Program-made: the position numbers and the translations under genes | Part shown: positions 16,588 to 24,609 of the stretch, piece after piece | Numbering within the stretch: position 1 is the first letter of the stretch | Layout: every line of letters begins with the position of its first letter | Notes under the pieces: model-generated | Seen by the model: only the letters and a program-made list of their open reading frames with translations | Databases searched by the model: none | What the model was told of the DNA's origin: nothing | Assembly (NCBI GenBank): GCA_963787895.1 | Contig: CAWBEX010000004.1 | Coordinates: 124,001 to 188,000, forward strand | Direction of reading: 5' to 3' | DNA: 64,000 nucleotides | From: Anderseniella sp963787895 | GTDB lineage: Bacteria > Pseudomonadota > Alphaproteobacteria > Rhizobiales > Aestuariivirgaceae

Positions 16588-17691
16588 ATGAAAATGACAG
16601 GCGAAGAGGTCATTTCTGCCCCGCGTCAGGTGGTGTGGAATGCATTGAATGACCCAGAGGTCCTAAAGAAATCCATCACGGGTTGTGAGGAAATTTCCAA
16701 AAAATCCGATCAGGAGTTTGACGCCCGCGTTACCGCGAGGGTTGGGCCGGTGAAGGCTTCTTTCAATGGTAATGTCAAGCTGTCGAAATTAAATCCGCCA
16801 AGCAGCTACGTCATCTCAGGCGAAGGAAAGGGCGGCATTGCCGGGTTCGCCAAGGGTGGCGCGACCGTGCGGCTGAGCGATACTGGCGAGAATTCGACAC
16901 GTCTTTCGTACGATGTTGATGCACAGGTTGGCGGAAAGCTCGCCCAGATCGGCTCCCGCCTGATTGATTCTGCGGCCAAGAAGATGGCTCAGGATTTCTT
17001 TAAGAAATTCAACAAGATTGTGAGTGAAATGCCACAAGATACTGAAACTTCGAAGAAAACCACTGCGAAAAAGCCCGCAGCCAAGAAAACCGCAACCAAG
17101 ACCAAACCAGCGGCGAAGACCAAACCAGCGGCAAAGACCATGGCGACTGCCAAGGCAGCAGTCGCAAAAAGCGCTGCTGTAAAGAAGTCTGTGTCAAAGA
17201 CTGCAACGAAGGCAGCTTCAAAGACCAAGGCAGCCACGAAGAAAGCCGCCAAGGCTGCTTCCAAGGTGGCGTCTAAAGCATCTGCAGCAAAGGTATCGGC
17301 CACCAAGACAGCCAAGGCTGCCAGCAAAGCTGCCAGCAAGACAACGTCGAAGGTTGTTTCCAAGGCGTCTACTGCGAAGTCATCCGCGAGCAAGACAGCA
17401 AAGGCAACTGCTCGCAAGGCCGGTGCCAAGGCATCCAGTGCGGCAAGTACTGCGGCATCGAAAGCCACAGCAGCGACCAGTTCTGCAGCTTCGGCTGCAC
17501 ATGAGGCAGCTGCAACCACGAAAACAGCCGCTACCCAGAGCTTGAATGTAGCCAGCAAGGGCGCATCACAGGCAGCGGAAAAGGCAACCAACGCGATGCC
17601 ACCCCAGGCCAAGGCAATGTCCGGCATGTGGCTGTGGATTGCGCTGGCCGCAGCTGCAAGTCTGCTGATTGTGTGGGCGACCGGCAGCTAA
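16588..17691 (+). CDS. CoxG (SRPBCC) domain fused to Ala/Lys-rich H1-like tail and C-terminal membrane anchor
   Basis: Residues 1-148 of this 367-residue protein form a CoxG-like SRPBCC domain (MTGEEVISAPRQVVWNALND, then GPVKASFNGNVKLS and GGKLAQIGSRLID). Residues about 150-345 are a low-complexity stretch of Ala, Lys, Ser and Thr, like histone H1 or AlgP-type tails. The last 21 residues are a hydrophobic segment (MWLWIALAAAASLLIVWA). CoxG in CO dehydrogenase systems has been linked to membrane anchoring or quinone delivery, but no coxMSL genes are present here. With no signal peptide, the CoxG and basic parts should face the cytoplasm, tail-anchored to the membrane. The role is unknown. Confidence 0.85.
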   Translation: MKMTGEEVISAPRQVVWNALNDPEVLKKSITGCEEISKKSDQEFDARVTARVGPVKASFNGNVKLSKLNPPSSYVISGEGKGGIAGFAKGGATVRLSDTGENSTRLSYDVDAQVGGKLAQIGSRLIDSAAKKMAQDFFKKFNKIVSEMPQDTETSKKTTAKKPAAKKTATKTKPAAKTKPAAKTMATAKAAVAKSAAVKKSVSKTATKAASKTKAATKKAAKAASKVASKASAAKVSATKTAKAASKAASKTTSKVVSKASTAKSSASKTAKATARKAGAKASSAASTAASKATAATSSAASAAHEAAATTKTAATQSLNVASKGASQAAEKATNAMPPQAKAMSGMWLWIALAAAASLLIVWATGS

Positions 17692-17809
17692 GCGTCACAA
17701 TAAATTTCGGGGCGTTACTCGATATTAATCATAATTCTTCATTGTTGGATGCGTGGATAGGCAAGAGGCCGATTCCCGACCAGCAAGAAGAAATTGATTC
17801 GTATCAACC

Positions 17810-19615
17810 ATGTCCCCACCACCAATTCATGACAGCCAGAACATCCTTTCCGCTTTGAAGAATGGAAGGCTTGCTCTGGTTTCGATCGCCGCATTCAGCT
17901 TTATGATCAATCTGCTGATGTTGACCGGGCCACTATTTATGCTCCAGGTGTATGACCGGGTGCTGAACAGCGGCAGCGTGTCGACTTTGGTGGCTTTGGT
18001 CATTCTGGCGGCAACGCTTTATTCTTTGTATGGCTTTCTGGAATTCATCCGCAGCCGGATAATGATGCGGATTGGCCGCGAGATGGACGAGGGCCTTCGG
18101 GCTCGGGCGTTTGACATGATGGGTTTTCACGCCATCAAGGGCAATCCGGCCGTACGTAACAGTCCCATGGCTGATCTTTTGACCATTAGACAGTTCATAT
18201 CGAGTCCTGGGCCATTCGCCTTTTTCGACATGCCCTGGGCACCCGTCTACCTGGCGGTGATCTATTTGATGCATCCGTGGCTGGGGATCGCCTCAACAGT
18301 AGCGGTGATCCTTCTGGCGGTGCTGGCCATCATCAACAATCGCATGATGCGTGGGCCAAGTGCCGAGGCGCAAAAGGCCATTGCACAAGCTCAGATAGTA
18401 TCTGACGAGTCACTTCGCAATGCTGAGGTAGCAAGTGTGCTTGGCATGAACGATGTGCTGCGGCAGCGTTGGGAGACCCATCAGTCAGCGGCTCTGGATG
18501 CGCAGACTTCTGCCTCGGACCGGGGTGGCTTGATCTCAACCATCTCACGCACCCTGCGGCTGATGTTTCAGTCTGGCATTCTTGGCCTGGGCGCGCTGCT
18601 GGCCATTCAACAGGAAATTTCGGCAGGCTCAATGATTGCAGCCTCGATCATCATGGCCCGCGCGCTGGCACCGGTCGAGCAGGTAGTTGCTCACTGGCAG
18701 CCGTTTCTCAGTTTCCGAGCTGCCTGGAAAAGACATGGTGAGCTTATGCGCCAGACGCCGGCACCGGCAGAGCCTATGCCATTGCCTGCGCCACAAGGTG
18801 GGCTCGAAGCCGAGGGTCTCAGCGCATTTGTGCCCGATAGCGATAAGCCGATCATTTACAATATAACATTCAAGGTGGAGGCCGGCACAGGTCTTGGCAT
18901 CATTGGTCCGACCGGGGCGGGCAAGTCGACGCTGGCTCGTGCACTGGTCGGTGCATGGCCGCGGCAGCGAGGTAGGGTGCGCCTTGATGGGGCTGATGTC
19001 AGGCAATGGGACCCGGTAGCACTGGGCAAGCATATCGGGTATCTCCCGCAAGACGTGGAGTTGTTCGAAGGCACAGTTGCAGACAATATTGCACGCTTCG
19101 ATCCCGAGGCAGACCCGCAACAGATCGTGGCAGCCGCACGACAGGCGGCAGTGCATGACATGGTGCTCAAACTGCCGGACGGCTACAATACCCGCATCGG
19201 GGCAGGCGGGCACCGCTTGTCCGCCGGCCAGCTTCAACGCATTGGTTTGGCGCGGGCAATGTATGGCGATCCGGTGCTGCTTATAATGGACGAGCCAAAC
19301 GCCAACCTGGATGCAGAGGGTGAGACAGCGCTTGTGAAGGCAGTTTCAAACGCCCGTAGCCGTGGGGCGACTGTTGTTGTTGTCGCCCATCGGCCAAGCG
19401 CGCTCGCAGCAATCGACACACTGCTTATGCTGAAGGATGGCCAACAAGTGGCTTTCGGTCCGCGTGACGAGGTGTTGTCTAAGGTATTGCAGCCCAGTTC
19501 AGGTCATCCCGGCGCAAAACCCGGGGGCGTGATGGGTGGGGCACGCCTTCAACAGGCGGCATTGCACAAATCCGGCCTGGTCGCAGTGGCTGATGAGCTG
19601 GGAGCGAGCGAATGA
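17810..19615 (+). CDS. Type I secretion ABC transporter, permease/ATPase (PrtD-like)
   Basis: The 601-residue protein has a membrane domain (residues about 20-310) and a nucleotide-binding domain with Walker A GPTGAGKST, signature LSAGQLQRIGLARA, Walker B VLLIMDEPNANLD and a switch His in VVAHRP. It matches PrtD-type type I secretion ATPases, which lack the C39 peptidase domain of HlyB. It pairs with the following HlyD-family gene, whose start overlaps its stop by 4 bp. No RTX substrate or TolC-like outer-membrane gene is nearby. Confidence 0.92.
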   Translation: MSPPPIHDSQNILSALKNGRLALVSIAAFSFMINLLMLTGPLFMLQVYDRVLNSGSVSTLVALVILAATLYSLYGFLEFIRSRIMMRIGREMDEGLRARAFDMMGFHAIKGNPAVRNSPMADLLTIRQFISSPGPFAFFDMPWAPVYLAVIYLMHPWLGIASTVAVILLAVLAIINNRMMRGPSAEAQKAIAQAQIVSDESLRNAEVASVLGMNDVLRQRWETHQSAALDAQTSASDRGGLISTISRTLRLMFQSGILGLGALLAIQQEISAGSMIAASIIMARALAPVEQVVAHWQPFLSFRAAWKRHGELMRQTPAPAEPMPLPAPQGGLEAEGLSAFVPDSDKPIIYNITFKVEAGTGLGIIGPTGAGKSTLARALVGAWPRQRGRVRLDGADVRQWDPVALGKHIGYLPQDVELFEGTVADNIARFDPEADPQQIVAAARQAAVHDMVLKLPDGYNTRIGAGGHRLSAGQLQRIGLARAMYGDPVLLIMDEPNANLDAEGETALVKAVSNARSRGATVVVVAHRPSALAAIDTLLMLKDGQQVAFGPRDEVLSKVLQPSSGHPGAKPGGVMGGARLQQAALHKSGLVAVADELGASE

Positions 19616-20910
19616 GCAGCACTACCAAACAATCAATGTGGCGTTATCAACTTGCCGGGTTTCTTGGTGTCCTGCTAATCGGCGGAACCGTTGGCGGATG
19701 GTCTGTTCTTACGGAACTGCGAGGCGCCGTTATTGCATCTGGCACCATGGTCGTTGACAGCACTACAAAGCGCATTCAACACCGCGACGGCGGGATAGTT
19801 GCCGAAATCAATGTAAGAGAAGGTGACAAGGTTGCGGCTGGTGAACTGCTGGTCCGGCTCGATGACACAGACAGCAAGGCCGAGCTTGGTATCATCGATA
19901 CGATTCGTGTTGAATGGCTTGCCAAGGTCGCAAGGTTGAAGGCACAGCGGGATGAGCTTCCCGCTATCGCTTTTCCGACAGAGCTGCTGGACAAACGCAC
20001 TGATCAACTGGTGGCTGACCTGATTAGCGGTCAGGAAAGGTTGTTCACTTCGCAGAAGGCATCGATTGACGGACGGGTGTTGCAGCTGCGCGAACGCATC
20101 GTTCAATTGAATGAGGAAATATCGGGGGTTCAGGCTCAGCTGGTTGCCAAGAAAAATCAAAAAGCACTCATCAAGAAGGAGCTGACCGCCATGCGGACTC
20201 TGCTGAAGCAGGGGCTGGTGCAGGTTACCCGTGTTTTGGCTCTTGAACGTGAGGAAGAGCGCCTTGCTGGTGAAACAGGCCAGCATATAGCTCAGATCGC
20301 CCGCGCGCGCGGGCAAATTGGTGAGGTGGAAGTTCAAATTCTTCAGGTTCGTGATGATGCACTCACCACAACCCTTACGGAATTGCGCGAAGCCGAGTCA
20401 AAGGTTGCCGAATTTGATGAGCGCCGCATAGCCGTGTCAGCCAAGCTTAAACGGGTAGACATACTCTCGCCGCGCAATGGTTATGTTCATCAACTGGCCG
20501 TGCACACGATTGGCGGCGTTATCGGTGCCGGCGAGGCGGTCATGCTGATCGTGCCGGAGGAAGATCCCCTGGTTGTTGAGGCTCAGGTGCGACCACAGGA
20601 CATCGACCAGGTTTTCACTGGCCAGGATGCTGTCATGCGCTTCCCCAATGCGGCGTCTAGTATTACTCCGCAAATCCACGGCAAGGTCATCCTGGTGGGA
20701 GCGGACATGAAGCAGCCGGACCCAAATGTTGCCCCGTATTACACGGTCCGACTGCAGTTGAGCGAGCAGGAGCGGGAAAAGTTGCAGGGACTGGAATTGA
20801 AGCCCGGCATGCCCGCAGAAGCCTACATGCAAACCAATGGCCGCAGCCCCTTGAGTTATTTGCTCAAACCGTTTAGGGACCAACTAAATCATGCTCTGAA
20901 AGAGCGTTAA
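19612..20910 (+). CDS. HlyD-family membrane fusion protein of type I secretion
   Basis: A 432-residue periplasmic adaptor with one N-terminal membrane helix (FLGVLLIGGTVGGWSVLTEL), a lipoyl-like half-motif (HRDGGIVAEINVREGD), a long coiled coil about residues 95-280 with many Glu, Lys and Arg, and a C-terminal beta-barrel (VEAQVRPQDIDQV, GMPAEAYMQT). It would link the ABC transporter to an outer-membrane TolC protein encoded elsewhere. Confidence 0.93.
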   Translation: MSSTTKQSMWRYQLAGFLGVLLIGGTVGGWSVLTELRGAVIASGTMVVDSTTKRIQHRDGGIVAEINVREGDKVAAGELLVRLDDTDSKAELGIIDTIRVEWLAKVARLKAQRDELPAIAFPTELLDKRTDQLVADLISGQERLFTSQKASIDGRVLQLRERIVQLNEEISGVQAQLVAKKNQKALIKKELTAMRTLLKQGLVQVTRVLALEREEERLAGETGQHIAQIARARGQIGEVEVQILQVRDDALTTTLTELREAESKVAEFDERRIAVSAKLKRVDILSPRNGYVHQLAVHTIGGVIGAGEAVMLIVPEEDPLVVEAQVRPQDIDQVFTGQDAVMRFPNAASSITPQIHGKVILVGADMKQPDPNVAPYYTVRLQLSEQEREKLQGLELKPGMPAEAYMQTNGRSPLSYLLKPFRDQLNHALKER

Positions 20911-20999
20911 TTCAAGCCGCTGCGGGTGTGCCAACAAGGTGTAATCTGCAGTTGCTATCTGGAAGGTGAACCGGACAAGGTTCGACCGCCTGGATATGG

Positions 21000-21075
21000 G
21001 AGCCCGTAGCTCAGTTGGTAGAGCAACTGACTTTTAATCAGTAGGTCCACGGTTCGAACCCGTGCGGGCTCACCA
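21000..21075 (+). tRNA. tRNA-Lys (anticodon TTT)
   Basis: A 76-nt cloverleaf. The acceptor arms GAGCCCG and CGGGCTC pair fully and ACCA is encoded. The D-arm contains AGCTCAGTTGGTAGAGCA. The anticodon stem ACTGA/TCAGT encloses loop CTTTTAA with anticodon TTT. The T-arm has GGTTCGAACC. The identity follows from the anticodon. Confidence 0.97.
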
Positions 21076-21212
21076 TACATTCCAGTCACCCGTGAATGCC
21101 TCATTGCGCGGGGCTTCACATCTGGGTTCATTTCCGTATTATTCCCATCATATCCATATGCGACAGGCACAAGGATCATCCGGGGGTTGTTTCAAATGCG
21201 GGAGATCCAGAA

Positions 21213-21632
21213 ATGCAATTTTGGACAATGGCAACAATGCTGGCAGGGCTGGCTGCAGCAGCACTATCGATGGGCTTGCAAACAGAGCAGGCGAACGCTG
21301 CCAATACATGCGGGTTTGGCTGGGCCAGACCGGGCAAATACACTGTGTCAGGCAATTTCCGGGGCAAGGTAGAATCGACCTCGGCCAGACTAACCACGGA
21401 TTGCCGGGTTTCGCTTCAAATACCGGGAGTTTTTACCGGCGGAAAGGTCAAACCGTCCGGTGGCTGCCTGCGCTTCTCCATGAAGATTGAGGGCGAACGC
21501 AAAACACTGGTTGCAAAATGGTGCAATACATACGGACTTGTACCCTGGAATGGCAGAACCATTCGCGCCTCAATCAAGCGCGTTTCAGTAGAACAGGAAA
21601 GACCCAAGACCAAGTCCAACTTCAACAATTGA
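21213..21632 (+). CDS. Small secreted Cys-containing protein of unknown function
   Basis: A 139-residue protein, starting at ATG 21213 behind GGGAGA. The signal peptide ends near EQANAANT. The mature part has four cysteines (NTCGFG, TDCRVS, GGCLRF, KWCNTY) that could form two disulfides, and several short beta strands. No family is recognised. A longer in-frame start at 21096 lies just after tRNA-Lys and lacks a signal-like sequence at its beginning. It is convergent with the ScfR-like regulator. Confidence 0.65.
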   Translation: MQFWTMATMLAGLAAAALSMGLQTEQANAANTCGFGWARPGKYTVSGNFRGKVESTSARLTTDCRVSLQIPGVFTGGKVKPSGGCLRFSMKIEGERKTLVAKWCNTYGLVPWNGRTIRASIKRVSVEQERPKTKSNFNN

Positions 21633-21658
21633 AGCGGCTAGTCGGTTGCGGGCAGGGA

Positions 21659-23080
21659 TTAACTCTCGAACCTGGTCTGTCCGCGCCGGTTCTCGTTTAT
21701 TGGCAAATCAAGATGCACCGGCTGGTGCGCGCGCTGTGAACAGGCGTGGCGCGAGCACAGGCGGCAGTTGATGCCGATTGGCGTAAATAGCTCGGGATCA
21801 TTGAGCTGATACTGGCCAGCATAGACCAGTTCACTGGCATGCTCGATTGAACAGCCAAGTGTGATGGCCAACCTGTGGTCCTGGCTCTTGTAGCCGTGGG
21901 TCGGCCTGTCAACGGTACGATTGATGGTGAAGTGCCTGGAGCTGTCCGGCATCTCCACGAACTGGGGCAGAATGCGTCCGGGTGTGCGGAAACAAACGTG
22001 AATATCCCATCGTGGGCACGCACCGCCATATTCTGCCAGGTGAATGGCTGTCGCATTGAAGCGCTTTGTGACGTTGCCAGCCTTGTCAACACGGAGAAAG
22101 AAGAACGGCACCCCTTGATTGCCCTCGCGCTGAAGCGTGGTGACCCGGTGGCACGCCTGTTCGAAGGAAACTCCAAAGCGGGCGGCAAGGTGGTCAATGT
22201 CGTACCTTGAACTGCGGGCCTCCCCAATGAATGCGTCGTACGGCATAAGGAGAGCCGCTGCGAAATAGTTAGCCAGTTCGACACGGCAACGTGCCTGGTT
22301 GCGCGAACCATCTATGTTGTTGCTCGACAAGATGCCATCAATGACAGGTGCGAACTCAAGCAGACCCACCATGTGAGCCAATTGGAAGACACGGTTGGTG
22401 AAATCGAGCGCCTCGGACAATAGAAGAATGCGTTGAGCATTGTCATATGATCTCAAGGTACCGGGCAGTTCGGAAACCGGTACCGTCATCACCTTGATGT
22501 TCAGCCGTTGTTCAAGCCGGCGTTTCAGGTAGCTGTATATTTCATCTGGAGCGACCTGCTGGTCTTCGTAGAAACCTTCTGCAATTCGCTCCAGTTCGGC
22601 AAAATGGTTGCGATGCTTTCTGAACAGGTCATGCACAATGGCTTCCGGGGTCGCAAGCAGTACTGCATCTGCTTCACCTTGCGCGCCGCCCTCACGCATT
22701 GTCATCAGCCTGTCTGACAGCGTGCGGTAGTTTTCGTACAAGGTCACGATGCCACTTGCCAGTGTGGGGGAATGATCCAGCGCTGCCCTGAGTTCTTGCA
22801 GATCTGGTCTTGCAGCGTCAAACATGGGGTCTTGCAACACACTTCTGAGATCTGCCAACCGGCCTGGCGTGTCATCTTCAACCAGGTCGCGCCAGTCGAT
22901 GCCGTAGGTTTGAGATATGCGCATCAACACCTGAACCGAGACGCTGCGCTGGTTGTTTTCCAGCAAGTTGACGTACGAAGTGCTCAGCCCAAGCGCTGTA
23001 GCCATCGCGGATTGTGTCAACCCGCGCTCCTTGCGCAGTTGGCGCAACTGGGGCCCGACAAAGGTCTTCCCTGATTTCAT
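21659..23080 (-). CDS. ScfR-type short-chain acyl regulator (XRE HTH plus IrrE-like and DUF2083 domains)
   Basis: The 473-residue protein begins with an XRE helix-turn-helix (residues about 8-62, LTQSAMATALGLSTSYVNLLE). An IrrE/ImmA-like middle domain follows without an HExxH motif, then the C-terminal DUF2083 domain with CRLCSRHACSQRA. This architecture is that of ScfR regulators (RamB, PrpR, PccR), which control acetate, propionate or glyoxylate-cycle genes and sense acyl-CoAs. It is divergent from serine-glyoxylate aminotransferase. The intergenic region holds a long inverted repeat that may be its operator. A TTG start four codons earlier is possible. Confidence 0.9.
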   Translation of the reverse strand: MKSGKTFVGPQLRQLRKERGLTQSAMATALGLSTSYVNLLENNQRSVSVQVLMRISQTYGIDWRDLVEDDTPGRLADLRSVLQDPMFDAARPDLQELRAALDHSPTLASGIVTLYENYRTLSDRLMTMREGGAQGEADAVLLATPEAIVHDLFRKHRNHFAELERIAEGFYEDQQVAPDEIYSYLKRRLEQRLNIKVMTVPVSELPGTLRSYDNAQRILLLSEALDFTNRVFQLAHMVGLLEFAPVIDGILSSNNIDGSRNQARCRVELANYFAAALLMPYDAFIGEARSSRYDIDHLAARFGVSFEQACHRVTTLQREGNQGVPFFFLRVDKAGNVTKRFNATAIHLAEYGGACPRWDIHVCFRTPGRILPQFVEMPDSSRHFTINRTVDRPTHGYKSQDHRLAITLGCSIEHASELVYAGQYQLNDPELFTPIGINCRLCSRHACSQRAHQPVHLDLPINENRRGQTRFES

Positions 23081-23109
23081 GGTGTATTCCAACCTGTCAT
23101 GAGCATGTA

Positions 23110-23140
23110 TTTACATTATTACAAAAACTGAAAATGTAAA
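23110..23140. promoter_or_regulatory. Candidate operator between ScfR-like gene and aminotransferase
   Basis: TTTACATT at 23110-23117 and AATGTAAA at 23133-23140 are perfect inverted repeats separated by 15 bp, about 30 bp upstream of the ScfR-like start. The partly overlapping ATGTATTTACAT is a near-palindrome. ScfR proteins bind paired TTTGCAAA-like sites, so an AT-rich symmetrical site here is plausible. Binding is inferred. Confidence 0.45.
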
Positions 23141-23263
23141 ACACAACTTCCTCAGATCGACGCGGATTCGGTCGGCGAAGCAGCAGCAGTGAGGTATTGC
23201 TGAACCTTCAAGAACAAGCTGGTGCGGATCTAAAGTCACTGGCATCTTTGGAGGAAACTGCAC

Positions 23264-24463
23264 ATGAACAATGGTCACACTCATCTCTTTATCCCAGGAC
23301 CCACAAACATTCCTGATAGCGTTCGCCGCGCAATGAATGTCCCTATGGAGGATATGCGTGCCCCCGATTTCGGCACGTTGACGCTGCCGCTGTTTGCTGG
23401 TCTCAAACGTGTTTTCAAGACCACCAAGGGCCGTGTGTTCATGTTTCCGGGCTCTGGAACGGGTTCATGGGAAAGCGCAATAACCAATACACTGAATGCC
23501 GGTGACAAGGTTCTCATGTCTCGGTTTGGGCAGTTCAGCCATCTGTGGGTAGACATGGCTGAGCGCATGAAACTTGATGTGCAATGTCTCGACGTGGAAT
23601 GGGGCAAGGGCGTTCCGGTGGACGAATACGCTCGCATCCTGAAAGCAGACAAGGCACACAGCATCAAGGCTGTGTTCGTAACCCAGAATGAAACTGCGAC
23701 CGGCGTCACGTCGGATGTGGCCGGAGTGCGCGCAGCACTCGACGCCGCAAAACATCCGGCAATGCTTTATGTAGACGGCGTCAGCTCGATCGGATCTATC
23801 GATTTCCGTTTCGACGAATGGGGAGTTGATCTGGCTGTGGCAGGGTCTCAAAAGGGTTTCATGCTACCGGCCGGGCTGTCCATGCTGGCGGTGAGCGAGA
23901 AGGCATTTGAAGCTGCCAAGACAGCAACCATGCCTCGTTGCTATTTCTCGTTTGACGATATGCTGAAGCTCAATGACGACGGATATTTCCCTTACACGCC
24001 GCCAACACAACTCTTCCATGGCTTGCGCGAATCCATCTCACTGCTTGAAGAAGAAGGGCTGGAAAATGTGTTTGCGCGCCACAAGAGGCTTGCCGAAGGT
24101 GTCCGGCGCGGTGTTGCTGCCTGGAAGGGTTGCAGGCTTTGCGCAACAGGGCCTCAATGGCATTCCGACACCGTTTCAGCGATTGTCGTGCCCGAAGACA
24201 TTGACGCCCGGGATGTAATCAACACTGGCTACAAGAAATACCGCACCAGTTTTGGCAGCGGTCTGTCAAAGGTTATGGGCAAGGTGTTCCGCATTGGTCA
24301 TCTGGGAGATCTGAACGAAGTCATGTGTCTGGCTGCGCTGGCTTCAGCGGAGATGGCGCTTCGGGATGCTGGTGCAAAGATTGAACTGGGCTCAGGCGTT
24401 GCAGCTGCTCAAGACTGGTACACATCCAAGGCATCTGAACCAATTCGGATCGCAGCTGAATGA
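23264..24463 (+). CDS. sgaA: Serine-glyoxylate aminotransferase (class V)
   Basis: A 399-residue PLP enzyme that should convert serine and glyoxylate to hydroxypyruvate and glycine. Features are the N-terminal HTHLFIPGPTNIPDSVRRAM, the substrate/PLP region FPGSGTGSWESAITNTL, DGVSSIGSIDFRFDEW, and the PLP-lysine in AVAGSQKGFMLPAGLS (Lys about 200). The length is usual. With a malyl-CoA lyase at 45.8 kb it would be consistent with a serine or glyoxylate cycle, but other cycle genes are not in the window. A strong terminator follows. Confidence 0.94.
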   Translation: MNNGHTHLFIPGPTNIPDSVRRAMNVPMEDMRAPDFGTLTLPLFAGLKRVFKTTKGRVFMFPGSGTGSWESAITNTLNAGDKVLMSRFGQFSHLWVDMAERMKLDVQCLDVEWGKGVPVDEYARILKADKAHSIKAVFVTQNETATGVTSDVAGVRAALDAAKHPAMLYVDGVSSIGSIDFRFDEWGVDLAVAGSQKGFMLPAGLSMLAVSEKAFEAAKTATMPRCYFSFDDMLKLNDDGYFPYTPPTQLFHGLRESISLLEEEGLENVFARHKRLAEGVRRGVAAWKGCRLCATGPQWHSDTVSAIVVPEDIDARDVINTGYKKYRTSFGSGLSKVMGKVFRIGHLGDLNEVMCLAALASAEMALRDAGAKIELGSGVAAAQDWYTSKASEPIRIAAE

Positions 24464-24514
24464 ATTTGACCTGATTGTTACTACTCAGCCAATCCTCCAG
24501 AGTGGCTGATTGAT

Positions 24515-24553
24515 GGGTCGGCATTCATGCGTGCATGATGTCGGCCCTTTTTT
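24515..24553 (+). terminator. Rho-independent terminator after the aminotransferase gene
   Basis: GGGTCGGCATTCATGC and GCATGATGTCGGCCC form about 15 pairs with one bulge and two G-T wobbles, loop GT, followed by TTTTTT at 24548-24553. It lies 52 bp after the stop of the aminotransferase and ahead of the next gene, so that gene must have its own promoter. Confidence 0.9.
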
Positions 24554-24609
24554 GTGGCGCGAGCCCTCAAATGCAGTACATATGCAACGAATACTTGTAC
24601 GTGCTTTCC

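Noticed and set aside
16989..17627. 212-codon antisense open frame opposite the Ala/Lys-rich tail
   Set aside because: It arises from the strong codon bias of the low-complexity tail, has only Ala/Val-rich text and lacks a ribosome site.
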